Assembly: GCF_016916835.1 (NCBI RefSeq)
Contig: NZ_JAFFIX010000004.1
Span: forward strand, 124,001-188,000
DNA: 64,000 bases
Direction of reading: 5' to 3'
From: Actinacidiphila bryophytorum
Lineage (GTDB): Bacteria > Actinomycetota > Actinomycetes > Streptomycetales > Streptomycetaceae
The stretch's first letter is position 1. Each line of letters starts with the position of its first letter. The notes below the pieces were generated by a model. The model saw only the letters and a list, made by a program, of their open reading frames with translations, was not told the origin of the DNA and did no database searches. The position numbers and the translations under genes are program-made. This document shows positions 1 through 7,866 of this stretch, piece by piece.

Positions 1-119
1 CAGCAGGCCACGAGCTTGGCCGGTACCTTGCCACCTCCCACGCGCAGGTAGGCCCGCCTTTTCTCCACAGGACCCGGCTTGCGGAGAGGCGCCCGCCACG
101 TCGAACGCCCCGCATCCCG

Positions 120-160
120 AAGGGTTGCAGTTCGGGTTGCATTCAGTCCCGTCCAGGGGC
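120..160 (+). repeat. integrase arm-type repeat block (TTGCA class)
   Basis: The block holds two close direct repeats, GGTTGCAGTTC and GGGTTGCATTC, followed by a CGTCC-rich stretch. The same organisation recurs at 43952, 36538 and 12129 and, with CTCA instead of TGCA, at 2296, 5848, 7511 and 10046. Here it precedes a tRNA-Ser 3' half by about 80 nt. I infer an arm-type integrase binding region of an attachment site; no integrase gene is in the window to confirm it. Confidence 0.6.
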
Positions 161-237
161 GTCCGAAGGACGCACTCCTCAACGCTGCTTCACAGATCAG
201 AACGGTGGCGAACTCCGGCGTACGACGAGACGGAGAG

Positions 238-290
238 TTGGAAAGCGTGTTGGGGGCAACCCCTCACGAGTTCGAATCTCGTATCCTCCG
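238..290 (+). repeat. tRNA-Ser(GGA) 3' half, att scar 1
   Basis: The sequence runs from the anticodon loop (TTGGAAA, anticodon GGA) through variable arm, T arm and acceptor 3' strand (ATCCTCC) of a serine tRNA. The 5' half is absent, so this is not a functional tRNA. Such 3' halves are the identity segment duplicated when a tyrosine recombinase inserts DNA at an anticodon loop. It is the first of six same-strand copies, so the parental gene should lie to the left of the window. Confidence 0.8.
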
Positions 291-489
291 GCACTGGTCC
301 TCGCGCACAAACGCCCCCTCGGTCGCCGCTCTGACTCTGCGGGTCGGCTCCCTGAACGAGCAGCCAGGTGCCTGGAGGCACCCCGCCCGCGTGCGGGTCG
401 CACCAGGGCTCAAGAGACGGTTGTACTCGCGGGGGTCAGGAGCGTCAGTTCCGTGCGTTGATGTCAGTGCCTCGTGGGGGGGTGTCCTT

Positions 490-1266
490 ATGTCAGAGGA
501 TCCGATGTCGCCCAGGACCGACCTCGCAGCAACTCTCACAAAGATGAAGCGCTTCGACCCAGAGGGGGACTACTACGCGTTGACGATCGGCTCCGACCGC
601 CGCGGGCAGCCTTTCTGGTCTGTGCAGTCTCACTGGGTCGGATGGTGCGAGAGGAACCCAAAATGGGAGCTTCGCGAGGCGCGTCTGGTCTCACCCGAAG
701 CGATGAGCAAAGCATGGGCCACTATGGGCCAGGACTGGCTGGCGGTTCACGATCAGGCTTCTCTCGCCATCTTCTTTCAACTCGGTGGAAATGCGCTCGT
801 CGGTAAAGAGGTTGCGGAAGCGCAACTTGCCGAGGTGATCGCACCTTCGGAATGCGTACGTGACGGGGTGGTCGAGGTCGGCGGAGCCGGTTTCATCAAC
901 ACGGAACACCTTCCCGACGAGGCCGTCGGACGCCGGGCACCCACCAGGAAGCTCCGGATGAAAGTACTCAAGCGAGATAATTATCGTTGCGTGATTTGCG
1001 GGCGCAAGGCGACTGATCACGTGGACATTGAACTTCATGTACATCACCTAATTCCATGGCGAATGAAGCGGCCCACCGCCGAGGAGAATTTGGTCACACT
1101 TTGCGGTACATGTCATAAAGGACTCGATCCCGATTTCGAGCCGTCTCTGCGTGAACTTGCGAGCCTACCCGGCGGGGCGAGAATTCTGGATATGGAGAAC
1201 TCTGAGTTCAACGCCGAAGTGGCGCGCTACCGCGAGTACATCCAAAGTTTGCCATCAGACGAATAG
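490..1266 (+). CDS. HNH endonuclease
   Basis: This 258-residue protein ends in an HNH nuclease domain. A CVICG knuckle is followed by the HVHHLIPW core, an NLVTLCGTCHKG segment carrying the second CxxC pair, and a short helical tail. HNH domains are metal-dependent DNA nucleases found in mobile elements and restriction systems. The first roughly 150 residues are not recognised. ATG 490 was chosen because the upstream open frame runs through the tRNA scar at 238; GTG 484 is an alternative. The HNH-coding part (about 955-1110) is visibly richer in A/T than its neighbours, which suggests recent transfer. It lies alone between att scars 1 and 2, upstream of a PIN toxin module. Confidence 0.8.
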   Translation: MSEDPMSPRTDLAATLTKMKRFDPEGDYYALTIGSDRRGQPFWSVQSHWVGWCERNPKWELREARLVSPEAMSKAWATMGQDWLAVHDQASLAIFFQLGGNALVGKEVAEAQLAEVIAPSECVRDGVVEVGGAGFINTEHLPDEAVGRRAPTRKLRMKVLKRDNYRCVICGRKATDHVDIELHVHHLIPWRMKRPTAEENLVTLCGTCHKGLDPDFEPSLRELASLPGGARILDMENSEFNAEVARYREYIQSLPSDE

Positions 1267-1595
1267 TCCTTCGACCGTTCGCAAGGAAACCACCATCCTG
1301 GAAGCCTCCTTCGACAAGGGCCTCCTCGGAGCCGGGGCGACGGCCACCGGATCTTGGTCTCCCAGGCGTTCGTGGGGCGCAGCGCTGTCGCTCGCGAGCA
1401 CGTGGTCGCGCTCGCGAGCCGCCCGTTGATCGGTCCGCAACCGGTTGCGCTGCCGGTCGCGGCGGCCCACCGTTCCTGGCACTCGCGGCAGGTCTTCCAT
1501 GGAGCCCCGCGCCCCACCGAGACGGGGGAATCGCCGGGCGCCCCTGAGTTCACTTGACTGGTAGGTCTACGGACACCTGGAGTATGGTGGCTTAT
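1267..1595. other. intergenic, no gene supported
   Basis: Short open frames exist on both strands but none has a credible start, ribosome site or recognisable domain. TTGACT at 1554-1559 could be a -35 element for the toxin-antitoxin pair, but the best -10 candidate (around 1580-1585) lies about 20 nt away, so I do not call a promoter. Confidence 0.4.
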
Positions 1596-1865
1596 ATGGT
1601 GAGTAAGAAAGTAACGGTGACGATTCCCGAGGATCTCCTTGACGAGATCCGAGCGGAGGCCGCCGAGCGCGGCCTGTCGGCATACGTTGCCGAGGCGCTA
1701 CGGGCCAAGCGCGACCGCGACCGGCTCCAGGAACTCGTCGGCTGGTTGGAGGAAGAACACGGCCCCGTCACTGAAGAGGAACGCGTGGCGGCCCTCGACG
1801 AGCTGAACAGGCTCGACGCCGAGCACAAGCACCGCCGGGCGGACAGCGCCGGAGAGGCCGCGTGA
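1596..1865 (+). CDS. VapB/RHH-type antitoxin
   Basis: A small acidic protein of about 89 residues. Its N-terminus (KKVTVTIPEDLLDEIRAEA) fits the beta-strand and first helix of a ribbon-helix-helix DNA-binding fold, followed by a charged tail expected to wrap the toxin. Antitoxins of this type neutralise a PIN ribonuclease and repress their own operon. ATG 1596 is taken as start; ATG 1584 and GTG 1599 are in frame and possible. The stop codon overlaps the GTG start of the PIN toxin by four bases, so the two are translationally coupled. Confidence 0.75.
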   Translation: MVSKKVTVTIPEDLLDEIRAEAAERGLSAYVAEALRAKRDRDRLQELVGWLEEEHGPVTEEERVAALDELNRLDAEHKHRRADSAGEAA

Positions 1866-2284
1866 AGAAGCGCAGCGGTGAGCCCGGACCCGCACTCCGA
1901 GTCTTCGTTCTCGACTGCGAAGCCCTGTCCCTCGCCGTGCGCGGTGACCGAAAGATGATCGCCTGGCTCGACCTCGCCGCCCGGGGCGAAGCCGATGTCG
2001 TGACGGCTCCCATGACGCTGGTCGAGGCGTACGACGGGAGAACCACCGAGCAGCGCTGGGACTGGGTGCTCTCTCGGCTCAAGGTCGCCGACGTGGGCAA
2101 GGACGAGGCCCGCCAGGCCCGCCGCCTTCTGGCTGATGCCAAGCTCCACGGCCACAAGTACGCGATCGACGCCGTGCTCGCCGTCATAGCCCGACAGCAG
2201 AAGGGACAGGTCACCGTCTTCACCTCAGACGTCGACGACCTGGAGAAACTGGTCCCGGACACGATCGTCGTCAAGAGGGTGTGA
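1862..2284 (+). CDS. PIN-domain toxin (VapC-like)
   Basis: A 140-residue PIN-domain protein, probably a Mg2+-dependent ribonuclease toxin. The acidic residues expected for the active site are visible: D18 (FVLDCE), E55 (LVEAY), D103 (YAIDAV) and D123/D125 (TSDVDD). It starts at GTG 1862 inside the antitoxin stop codon. The gene ends only 11 nt before an integrase arm block and about 130 nt before tRNA scar 2. A truncated near-copy at 9742-10035 also ends next to an arm block, so toxin and attachment region seem to travel together. Confidence 0.8.
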   Translation: MKKRSGEPGPALRVFVLDCEALSLAVRGDRKMIAWLDLAARGEADVVTAPMTLVEAYDGRTTEQRWDWVLSRLKVADVGKDEARQARRLLADAKLHGHKYAIDAVLAVIARQQKGQVTVFTSDVDDLEKLVPDTIVVKRV

Positions 2285-2295
2285 CCCGCCGGCTC

Positions 2296-2331
2296 CGGTC
2301 TCGGTTCTGGTCTCGTTCAGTCGTGTCCGGC
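2296..2331 (+). repeat. integrase arm-type repeat block (CTCA class)
   Basis: Contains GGTCTCGGTTC and TGGTCTCGTTCA direct repeats followed by a GTCCGG stretch. It is the CTCA-class counterpart of the block at 120 and sits between the PIN toxin stop codon and tRNA scar 2. Confidence 0.55.
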
Positions 2332-2411
2332 GGCGTTCGGGACCTAGACCACCATCCGATTCGACGCAGCTCAGATCGGCTCTGGCCTGTGGCGTACGGC
2401 CTCGTGACCGG

Positions 2412-2467
2412 TTGGAAAGCGTACCCAGGGCAACCCCCCACGAGTTCGAATCTCGTATCCTCCGCCA
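2412..2467 (+). repeat. tRNA-Ser(GGA) 3' half, att scar 2
   Basis: Anticodon loop to CCA of the serine tRNA, with changes in the variable arm (ACCCAGGG for TTGGGGG). The T arm CGAGTTCGAATCTCG and acceptor strand ATCCTCCGCCA are intact and no 5' half precedes it. It is followed by CAGTGCCTCACCGGG, which also follows scars 3 and 4, so homology extends past the tRNA. Confidence 0.8.
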
Positions 2468-2671
2468 GTGCCTCACCGGGTACGACGTCGAGTGAGTGGC
2501 ACGAGCAACATGAGCAAGCGGTACACGGCTGAGTTCGAGCGGGGACGCCGACGAGGGCCAGGCCCCCTGCCGCACTGGGGCTGACCGCGCGGGCGGTCGC
2601 CGTAGAGACCGCACGGCCAGCGCGCTTCAGGAGCACTGAGGGGGTCTGTTGCCGGACTTCGCTGACAGAAG

Positions 2672-4012
2672 GTGTCAGTGAACCTTCTGGATAGTGGTGT
2701 CGTGATCCTCAACCGCCACTCCCGCCGGGCCGAGCAACTGCTCGTGCCCGCTGCCTTTGCCACCGCTCTCGGCAACAATGTCCAGCTCATTGCCGGTGCG
2801 CTGCTCGTGATCAGGGAGCAGCAGGCCATGATGGCCGTCGGCTGGCTCTTCATCGCCGTCGCCGGGCCGCAGGCGTTGCTGTCGCCTCTCTTCGGACGGC
2901 TGGCCGACCGCTTCGACCGGCGGGCGCTGTGGATTGGCTGCGATGTCACCAGTGCGGCGCTGGCTCTCGGGCTGCCGTTGTGGCTGGCCTGCGGCGGCTC
3001 CCCAGGGCCCGGGATCTACGGCGCCAATCTGGCGCTGGCCGTGGTCGGTGCCCTGTTCTCTCCGGCAAGTTCCGCGCTGATCAAGGAACGGATCTCGGCG
3101 GACCGGCTGCGGCGGTTCAACGCCCGCTACGAGATGGGAACCCAGGCGGGGATGCTGCTGTCGGCGACGATCGGCGGACTGTGCGTCCAGGCGTTCGGTG
3201 CCGTGCCGCTGCTGGTGTTCAACGCCGGGACCTTCGTCGTCTCGGCGCTCTGCGTCGCCGCGGTGGGGCGGCGCCCGGACCGGGCGCCGACGGCCACCGC
3301 CCCCGGGGCGCCGACCCAGGCGACTACTCGCAGGCCGCTGCGGATGCGCCGCTTCATCCTGCTCTACGCCCAGGGGAGTGTGGTCGTCACAGTCTTCAAC
3401 GCCCTGCTGCCCACTGCCGTCATCGGTGAACTCCACCTAGGGGCAGCGACGTTCGGTGTAGTGGACGCCCTCGGGTGCCTCGGATTCCTGGTGGCCACCG
3501 GTGCCTACCGGATCGTCAGCAGACGCGGTCCGGACCTTCGCATCGCCGTCGTGGGCTTCCTGCTCTGCAGCGTCGGCCTGGTGCTGCAGAGCCAGTTCGG
3601 GATCGTCGGCTATCTCGTCGGGGTGCCGCTGGGTGCGTTTTTCTTCGGGCAGGCTCGGATCGCCTCCCGGACCATGCTGATGACCTCGGCCGACGACGCC
3701 TCGGTCGGCAGAGTCTTCGGGCTGGCGAACGGCGCCGGGCTGGCGGCCACGGTCGTAGTGATGTTCCTGGTCGCGACGGTCACCGACCACAGTGACACGC
3801 GCTACGGCTTTGGGATCCTCGCCGCCCTTGCGCTGCTGGCGACCCTGTCCGCCGGACTGCTGCTGAGGTCGCCGGCCCCCGCCGGGCCTGATGTGTCCGC
3901 CGGCCAGGCCATCTGCCTTCCGCGGCCCGGCCGGCCGGGCGGCCGGGCCGAAGCCGTCAGGGTGCTCGAAGCCGCCCCACCCGGGAGAGGCACCGCTCAA
4001 AGCGATCAGTGA
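2672..4012 (+). CDS. MFS transporter
   Basis: A hydrophobic protein of about 446 residues with the layout of a 12-helix major facilitator (EntS/MFS_3-like drug or siderophore exporter). The loop GRLADRFDRR after the second or third helix is the classic motif A region. The substrate is unknown. Starts are ambiguous: AGAAGG at 2667-2672 is well placed for GTG 2678, while GTG 2672 and 2702 are also in frame. An imperfect inverted repeat, CAGAAGGT...ACCTTCTG, overlaps the start at 2666-2689 and could be an operator. The gene stands alone between att scars 2 and 3 and ends in a hairpin. Confidence 0.8.
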   Translation: MSVNLLDSGVVILNRHSRRAEQLLVPAAFATALGNNVQLIAGALLVIREQQAMMAVGWLFIAVAGPQALLSPLFGRLADRFDRRALWIGCDVTSAALALGLPLWLACGGSPGPGIYGANLALAVVGALFSPASSALIKERISADRLRRFNARYEMGTQAGMLLSATIGGLCVQAFGAVPLLVFNAGTFVVSALCVAAVGRRPDRAPTATAPGAPTQATTRRPLRMRRFILLYAQGSVVVTVFNALLPTAVIGELHLGAATFGVVDALGCLGFLVATGAYRIVSRRGPDLRIAVVGFLLCSVGLVLQSQFGIVGYLVGVPLGAFFFGQARIASRTMLMTSADDASVGRVFGLANGAGLAATVVVMFLVATVTDHSDTRYGFGILAALALLATLSAGLLLRSPAPAGPDVSAGQAICLPRPGRPGGRAEAVRVLEAAPPGRGTAQSDQ

Positions 4013-4044
4013 CCGATGTGTCTGTCTCGGTGGCCGATCGCTTT
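3999..4044 (+). terminator. hairpin at end of MFS gene
   Basis: AAAGCGATC and GATCGCTTT form a perfect 9-bp outer stem with an inner ACCGA/TCGGT stem. The stop codon at 4010-4012 lies inside it. It probably terminates transcription between the convergent MFS and phosphoesterase genes. Confidence 0.5.
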
Positions 4045-4129
4045 GTGGCGGGCCGCAGTAGGGCGGCACCGACGTCGCGGCGGTTGAGGCGGCACTCGGA
4101 CCGATGCAGCGATCTGGTGCTGGCCGGTG

Positions 4130-5320
4130 TCATTTCTCCGTGACGCGGCTCCAGGTGAACGGGCCGAAGGATGTGGCCGTCGTCAGGCGGTGGGCGCCCG
4201 GGGTGACGGTCAGCTTCAGCCATTCCAGCGGGGTGGTGCTGCCGTGTACGACGATGCGGTGGAAGTTGGCGACGTCGTACGACGGGTGGCTGTTCCAGGC
4301 GTCGTAAGCGCAGACGTCCGCGTCGCCTGTGCAGGGCGCGCCCTGGGCGAGGGGGTTGTCCGAGCGGTAGACATGCGAGTCGCCGACCAGCAGCAGCACC
4401 GGCTTTCCGAAGGCCGTGGTGTGCTTGGCCAGGCTGGAGACGACCGGCTCGTAGTTCGCCACGTGGGCTGCGGCCTTGCCGTCCAGGTCCCACATGTCGG
4501 CCTGGGTCGTGATCACGACGCTGGACACGCCGCCGACCTTGGCGAGCGCGAAGGCGGTGTCCAGCCAGCGCAGGTCGGCCGCGGTGCGGTGGGCGGCCTC
4601 GTCGAGTTGCTCCTGCGAGGCCGTCGGCGCGCCGTACCAGGGGTCGGCGTCGTTGTTGGAGCCGCCGGGCACGTCGACCGTCACGAAGAGGGTGCCGTTC
4701 TTGACCCACAGCACGTTCTCCACGTACCGGGCGTCCTCGGGGTGTGCCCGGTCGGGCACCTGCGCCTGCGACAGCACGCGCAGCGTCCCGCTGCCGAGGG
4801 TGTGGCCGGGCTCGGGGAAGAACGACTGGCGGATCAGGTCCAGGTTCGCGACCGGGTTGCCGGAAGCGTGGTCCACGGGCTTGCCGGTGGCCGGGTCGAG
4901 CACGGGGTCGATCTGCCCGGTGGCCGGGTTGTACGTGCCGCCGCCCTCCGCGACCTTGTGGCAGTCGGCCCATTCGTTGTCACCGGGGGTGTAGACCAGC
5001 GGATCGGCGAAGGTCCTCCACAGGGCGGCGATGGACCGGTCGTACGCGGCGGTGCAGTACTGCTTGCCGGAATGGATGTCACCGACATGGATCACGCTGC
5101 TGACGTCCGGGTCCGCATTGACGTTGGCGATGAACGCCGGCGTCGCGTCGAACTCGGAGGTGTCGGTCGGAGAGGTGCCGTACGGGGCGTCACCGTACAC
5201 GGCGAGCGTGAACGGCGCCCGGGCACCGTGCCCGAAGTCGCTCGCGTCGGCCGTCGCGGCGGCTGGTACGACGCTGAGCGCGAGGGCCAGGCCTACGGCT
5301 GCGTAAGACCTTCTTCTCAT
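4130..5320 (-). CDS. secreted metallophosphoesterase
   Basis: A protein of 396 residues with a Sec-type signal (MRRRSYAAVGLALALSVV, then an AxA-like cleavage region), so it acts outside the cytoplasm. The mature part matches a calcineurin-like phosphoesterase layout: a GDAPYG segment, VGDIHSGKQYC, TPGDNEWADC, and LVGDSHVYRSDNP near the C-terminus, which would supply metal ligands and catalytic histidines. Substrate unknown. The start at 5320 was chosen because AGGAG precedes it at proper spacing and it gives a clean signal peptide. It is convergent with the MFS gene. Confidence 0.8.
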   Translation of the reverse strand: MRRRSYAAVGLALALSVVPAAATADASDFGHGARAPFTLAVYGDAPYGTSPTDTSEFDATPAFIANVNADPDVSSVIHVGDIHSGKQYCTAAYDRSIAALWRTFADPLVYTPGDNEWADCHKVAEGGGTYNPATGQIDPVLDPATGKPVDHASGNPVANLDLIRQSFFPEPGHTLGSGTLRVLSQAQVPDRAHPEDARYVENVLWVKNGTLFVTVDVPGGSNNDADPWYGAPTASQEQLDEAAHRTAADLRWLDTAFALAKVGGVSSVVITTQADMWDLDGKAAAHVANYEPVVSSLAKHTTAFGKPVLLLVGDSHVYRSDNPLAQGAPCTGDADVCAYDAWNSHPSYDVANFHRIVVHGSTTPLEWLKLTVTPGAHRLTTATSFGPFTWSRVTEK

Positions 5321-5603
5321 TCTGTCTCCTCGATGAATTCGACCGGTGCCGCAGCAGCGTGCTGGCGGCGCACGTCCCATCGGGAACGGACAGGTGAACG
5401 GCCGTCCAATGCGAGGTATCGGTGTGTCGATCTGTGACGTCGGGGACGTGGCGAGCGGTGCCCGCCCGGGGTGCTGTGTCCGCGGCGGAGCGCGCAGCGT
5501 GGCTCGCCGGGACTCCTACCGCTCGTGGTGGGGCCGCGGGCGGAAGGCCGCAGAAGGCCACGCTGAACCTCCCGAAGTGGAAGCGACGCGCACGGAGATC
5601 CGC

Positions 5604-5840
5604 ATGGCCTTCGACCTCGGACAGGCCGTGCACGACCGGCGGACCGAACTGGGCATCTCGCAGACCGAACTCGCCAGGCGAGCCCGTATGACACAGCCCC
5701 AGGTGTCGAAGCTCGAACTCGGCGGCACCGTCCCCACCCTTCCGCTGCTCGCCCGGCTAGCCGAGGCGCTCGACGCGTCGCTCAACATCGCTCTCGACGG
5801 TGACACCTCCACCGTCGCCTTCATCGCGCACGCCGCATGA
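5604..5840 (+). CDS. XRE-family HTH antitoxin, probably 5'-truncated
   Basis: The readable protein is an HTH_3/XRE domain: a helix with LGQAVHDRRTELGISQTEL, the recognition helix region TQPQVSKLELGG and a third segment LARLAEALD. This is the architecture of HigA-type antitoxins that bind their own promoter. ATG 5604 gives 78 residues, but homologous-looking sequence starts at about 5562 with no start codon or ribosome site in front. The 5' end was probably lost, and no toxin partner is visible. The stop lies 7 nt before an integrase arm block, as with the PIN genes at 2284 and 10035. Confidence 0.65.
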   Translation: MAFDLGQAVHDRRTELGISQTELARRARMTQPQVSKLELGGTVPTLPLLARLAEALDASLNIALDGDTSTVAFIAHAA

Positions 5841-5847
5841 GGTGAGT

Positions 5848-5880
5848 GGTCTCAGTTCTGGTCTCGTTCATCTGCGTCCG
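5848..5880 (+). repeat. integrase arm-type repeat block (CTCA class)
   Basis: GGTCTCAGTTC and TGGTCTCGTTC direct repeats followed by TCTGCGTCCG. It lies between the truncated HTH gene and tRNA scar 3. Confidence 0.6.
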
Positions 5881-5962
5881 GGCACGTTCAGGTACTCGCT
5901 CCTCAACTACTCCGTCGCAGGTCAGAACACACCCGGCCCAACCCGTTCACGGGGGTGACCCG

Positions 5963-6017
5963 TTGGAAAGCGTGTTGAGGGCAGCCCTCACGAGTTCGTA
6001 TCTCGTATCCTCCGCCA
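5963..6017 (+). repeat. tRNA-Ser(GGA) 3' half, att scar 3
   Basis: TTGGAAAGCGTG through TCCTCCGCCA; the T loop carries a substitution (TTCGTATC) shared with scar 4. No 5' tRNA half precedes it. The CAGTGCCTCACCGGGCACGACGTCGA sequence after it is the tRNA's own downstream region and leads into a terminator. Confidence 0.8.
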
Positions 6018-6036
6018 GTGCCTCACCGGGCACGAC

Positions 6037-6072
6037 GTCGAAGTGCCCCAGTGAACTGCGGGGCACTTCGAC
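6037..6072 (+). terminator. tRNA-Ser terminator copy
   Basis: A perfect 13-bp stem, GTCGAAGTGCCCC with GGGGCACTTCGAC, and a 10-nt loop. It lies right behind tRNA scar 3. The duplicated unit therefore includes the tRNA 3' half plus its terminator. Confidence 0.7.
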
Positions 6073-6112
6073 ATTCGTAGGCCACCGGCTGGCGAGGCCC
6101 TTCGTCGTTGCC

Positions 6113-6679
6113 TCAGACACCCGGGCTTGGGCCGCTGCGGAGCATGCTTACCGCCCCGATCAGCTGCGACCTCTCCAACTGGTCCAAGACGTCAGCGAAG
6201 GTAACCGGCTTCTGCGTACGGCTGTTTGCTATCTCCATTACACAGCCGTAGACGATCCGGTCGTCAAGGTCGATCAAGTCCATGACGAGGTCATCAGCTG
6301 TCTTGCGTTCGATGTCCCAGTTGGCGAGGTAGTCGGACGGAAAGTCTTTACGGTTGTCCGTCACGATGACCTGCGCACCAGCCTTGATGGCCGCAGCGAG
6401 TACGTGCCGGTCGTTCGGGTCAGGCAGCTTGAGACCTTCGATGAGCGACTCGTAGCCGGTGACCAGGCAGTCCCGCACCGCTGCGTTCATGCGACGGCGC
6501 AGTTCTGTGCGTTTCTCCTCGTCTCCGACACCGTTGCGGCGCAGCGCTTCCTGCATCTCGTCAAGGATCTGCTCGGTCCACTTGGCTTGGACGATGCCGT
6601 GCCGAGCCAGGCGGATCAGCAGATCCCTGACGGTGTTCGGGTAAAGCACGTTGGAGTCGTACAGAACAACAAAGGCCAT
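6113..6679 (-). CDS. PIN-domain toxin
   Basis: A 188-residue PIN-domain protein, likely an RNase toxin. Candidate catalytic acids are D8 (VVLYDSNVLYP), E41 (ILDEMQEAL), D90 (LPDPNDRHVLAAA) and D108 (VIVTDNRKDF). It belongs to the larger PIN group that pairs with excisionase-like HTH antitoxins. The ATG at 6679 is one base after the antitoxin stop, so the pair is one operon. Base composition is lower in GC than the flanks. The module is the only content between att scars 3 and 4, which fits a small integrated cargo. Confidence 0.8.
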   Translation of the reverse strand: MAFVVLYDSNVLYPNTVRDLLIRLARHGIVQAKWTEQILDEMQEALRRNGVGDEEKRTELRRRMNAAVRDCLVTGYESLIEGLKLPDPNDRHVLAAAIKAGAQVIVTDNRKDFPSDYLANWDIERKTADDLVMDLIDLDDRIVYGCVMEIANSRTQKPVTFADVLDQLERSQLIGAVSMLRSGPSPGV

Positions 6680-6680
6680 G

Positions 6681-7145
6681 TCAGAGGAGCCCCAGCTCTT
6701 CGTCGAGACTGGTGAGCGAATCGGCTGAACCCTTGCGGTCGCGGTCGTCCTTGCGCTTGTACTCCATGACGTCGTTGAAAGTGACACGCCTATGCCGACC
6801 GACGAGTTCGAACGGGATCTCGCCTCTTTCCAGTAGCCCGATGAGGTAGGGCCGCGAGACGTTCAACATGTCCGCTGCCTGCTGCGTGGTCAGCATGGCG
6901 TTGACCGGCATCAGCTGAACACCTTGGCCGTTGGCGAGCGCAGCGAGCATCGCTGCGAACATCTCGACGGTAGCCCGAGGCAGGACAAGCGGGTCGTCGT
7001 CACCATGTTCGCCGAGGATGGTGATGTCAGTGGTGGCGTCGGCGCTGTGAGCGAGGTGATCGCGGATTCTGCGCAGGGCTCGCTGCGCGCTCTCGGCGTC
7101 GACCGTCCCGGGAGCGATTTTGCGGCCCTCTGTTGCTGTAGCCAT
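6681..7145 (-). CDS. excisionase-like HTH antitoxin
   Basis: A 154-residue protein with a MerR/excisionase-type HTH_17 domain in its C-terminal half (LTTQQAADMLNVSRPYLIGL, then the wing IPFELVGRHRRVTF). The N-terminal half has no recognised fold. It directly precedes and nearly touches the PIN gene, so it is the likely antitoxin and autorepressor. ATG 7145 is preceded by AAGGAG. Three tandem 9-bp repeats lie about 30 nt upstream and are a natural operator candidate. Confidence 0.75.
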   Translation of the reverse strand: MATATEGRKIAPGTVDAESAQRALRRIRDHLAHSADATTDITILGEHGDDDPLVLPRATVEMFAAMLAALANGQGVQLMPVNAMLTTQQAADMLNVSRPYLIGLLERGEIPFELVGRHRRVTFNDVMEYKRKDDRDRKGSADSLTSLDEELGLL

Positions 7146-7173
7146 GTGGGCACTCCTTCCCCTAGTAGTCGAA

Positions 7174-7199
7174 GTATCCGCAGTATCCGAAATATTCGC
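7174..7199 (-). promoter_or_regulatory. three tandem 9-bp repeats, candidate TA operator
   Basis: AGTATCCG at 7174, AGTATCCG at 7183 and AATATTCG at 7192 repeat with an exact 9-bp period just upstream of the antitoxin gene. Direct repeats at this place suggest cooperative binding of the HTH antitoxin; that role is inferred. Confidence 0.45.
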
Positions 7200-7510
7200 A
7201 ACCGCTTCTCGGTAACGATCCCACGACTGGTCGGTTCGTTCCCCTGTCGAAGGGGCTCCGGCTCCGAGTGGTCGAGCTCTCCTGCACTAGGGCTCCCCAG
7301 CTGAGTCATTGCAGGTCAGATGCCGTACGAGTAGAAACGCGCCACGGGCCGACCGAAGGCCGATGCCGATGCCGATGCCGGCCAGACGGCCAAAGGGCAG
7401 ATCGGCAGTTGCGGCGACCGCGGCGGCTATCCGTGCACCGTTCGACGCCGCCGCTACGGCATCTGGACCACATACCCTCTCTGATTGGCAAGATCACGTG
7501 ATCCTCTGGC
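7200..7510. other. intergenic between TA module and scar 4
   Basis: No gene is supported. A short tandem repeat of GATGCC (three units, about 7362-7379) is the only structure seen. Confidence 0.4.
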
Positions 7511-7539
7511 GCAGTCGTGGTCTCATTCAGTCGCGTCCG
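7511..7539 (+). repeat. integrase arm-type repeat block (CTCA class, partial)
   Basis: GCAGTCGTGGTCTCATTCAG followed by TCGCGTCCG; the first of the two repeats is degraded. It precedes tRNA scar 4. Confidence 0.5.
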
Positions 7540-7621
7540 ACGCCGTTCACCGGCCGCCTCGGCACCGCCTCAGTCGCAGGTCAGACCGTCTGTGGGCTCC
7601 TGCGTACGGTCTCGTGACCCG

Positions 7622-7677
7622 TTGGAAAGCGTGTCGGGGGCAACCCCTCACGAGTTCGTATCTCGTATCCTCCGCCA
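7622..7677 (+). repeat. tRNA-Ser(GGA) 3' half, att scar 4
   Basis: TTGGAAAGCGTG to TCCTCCGCCA with the same T-loop change as scar 3. It is followed by CAGTGCCTCACTGGGCACGACGTCGA and an imperfect hairpin (GGCCCCTGCTG with CAGCGGGGGCC, 7703-7728), a decayed copy of the tRNA terminator. Confidence 0.8.
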
Positions 7678-7866
7678 GTGCCTCACTGGGCACGACGTCG
7701 AAGGCCCCTGCTGCTCGCAGCGGGGGCCAACGACGTTCTGGGTCTCGCCCTGTGCGTATCTGCGGCCGCCCGCTGACCGGGGCCGGGCCGCCTTCCGCGG
7801 TATGACAACCGCGGCTACGTGTTCCTCGACACGGTTTCCGCTGCAGCCGTCATCGTGTGGCTCCGC

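Noticed and set aside
1..68. Partial minus-strand gene at the left edge
   Set aside because: An open frame from a GTG at 66-68 exists, but it is too short and has no ribosome site or recognisable motif.
79..489. N-terminal extension of the HNH protein
   Set aside because: The open frame crosses the arm block and tRNA scar 1.
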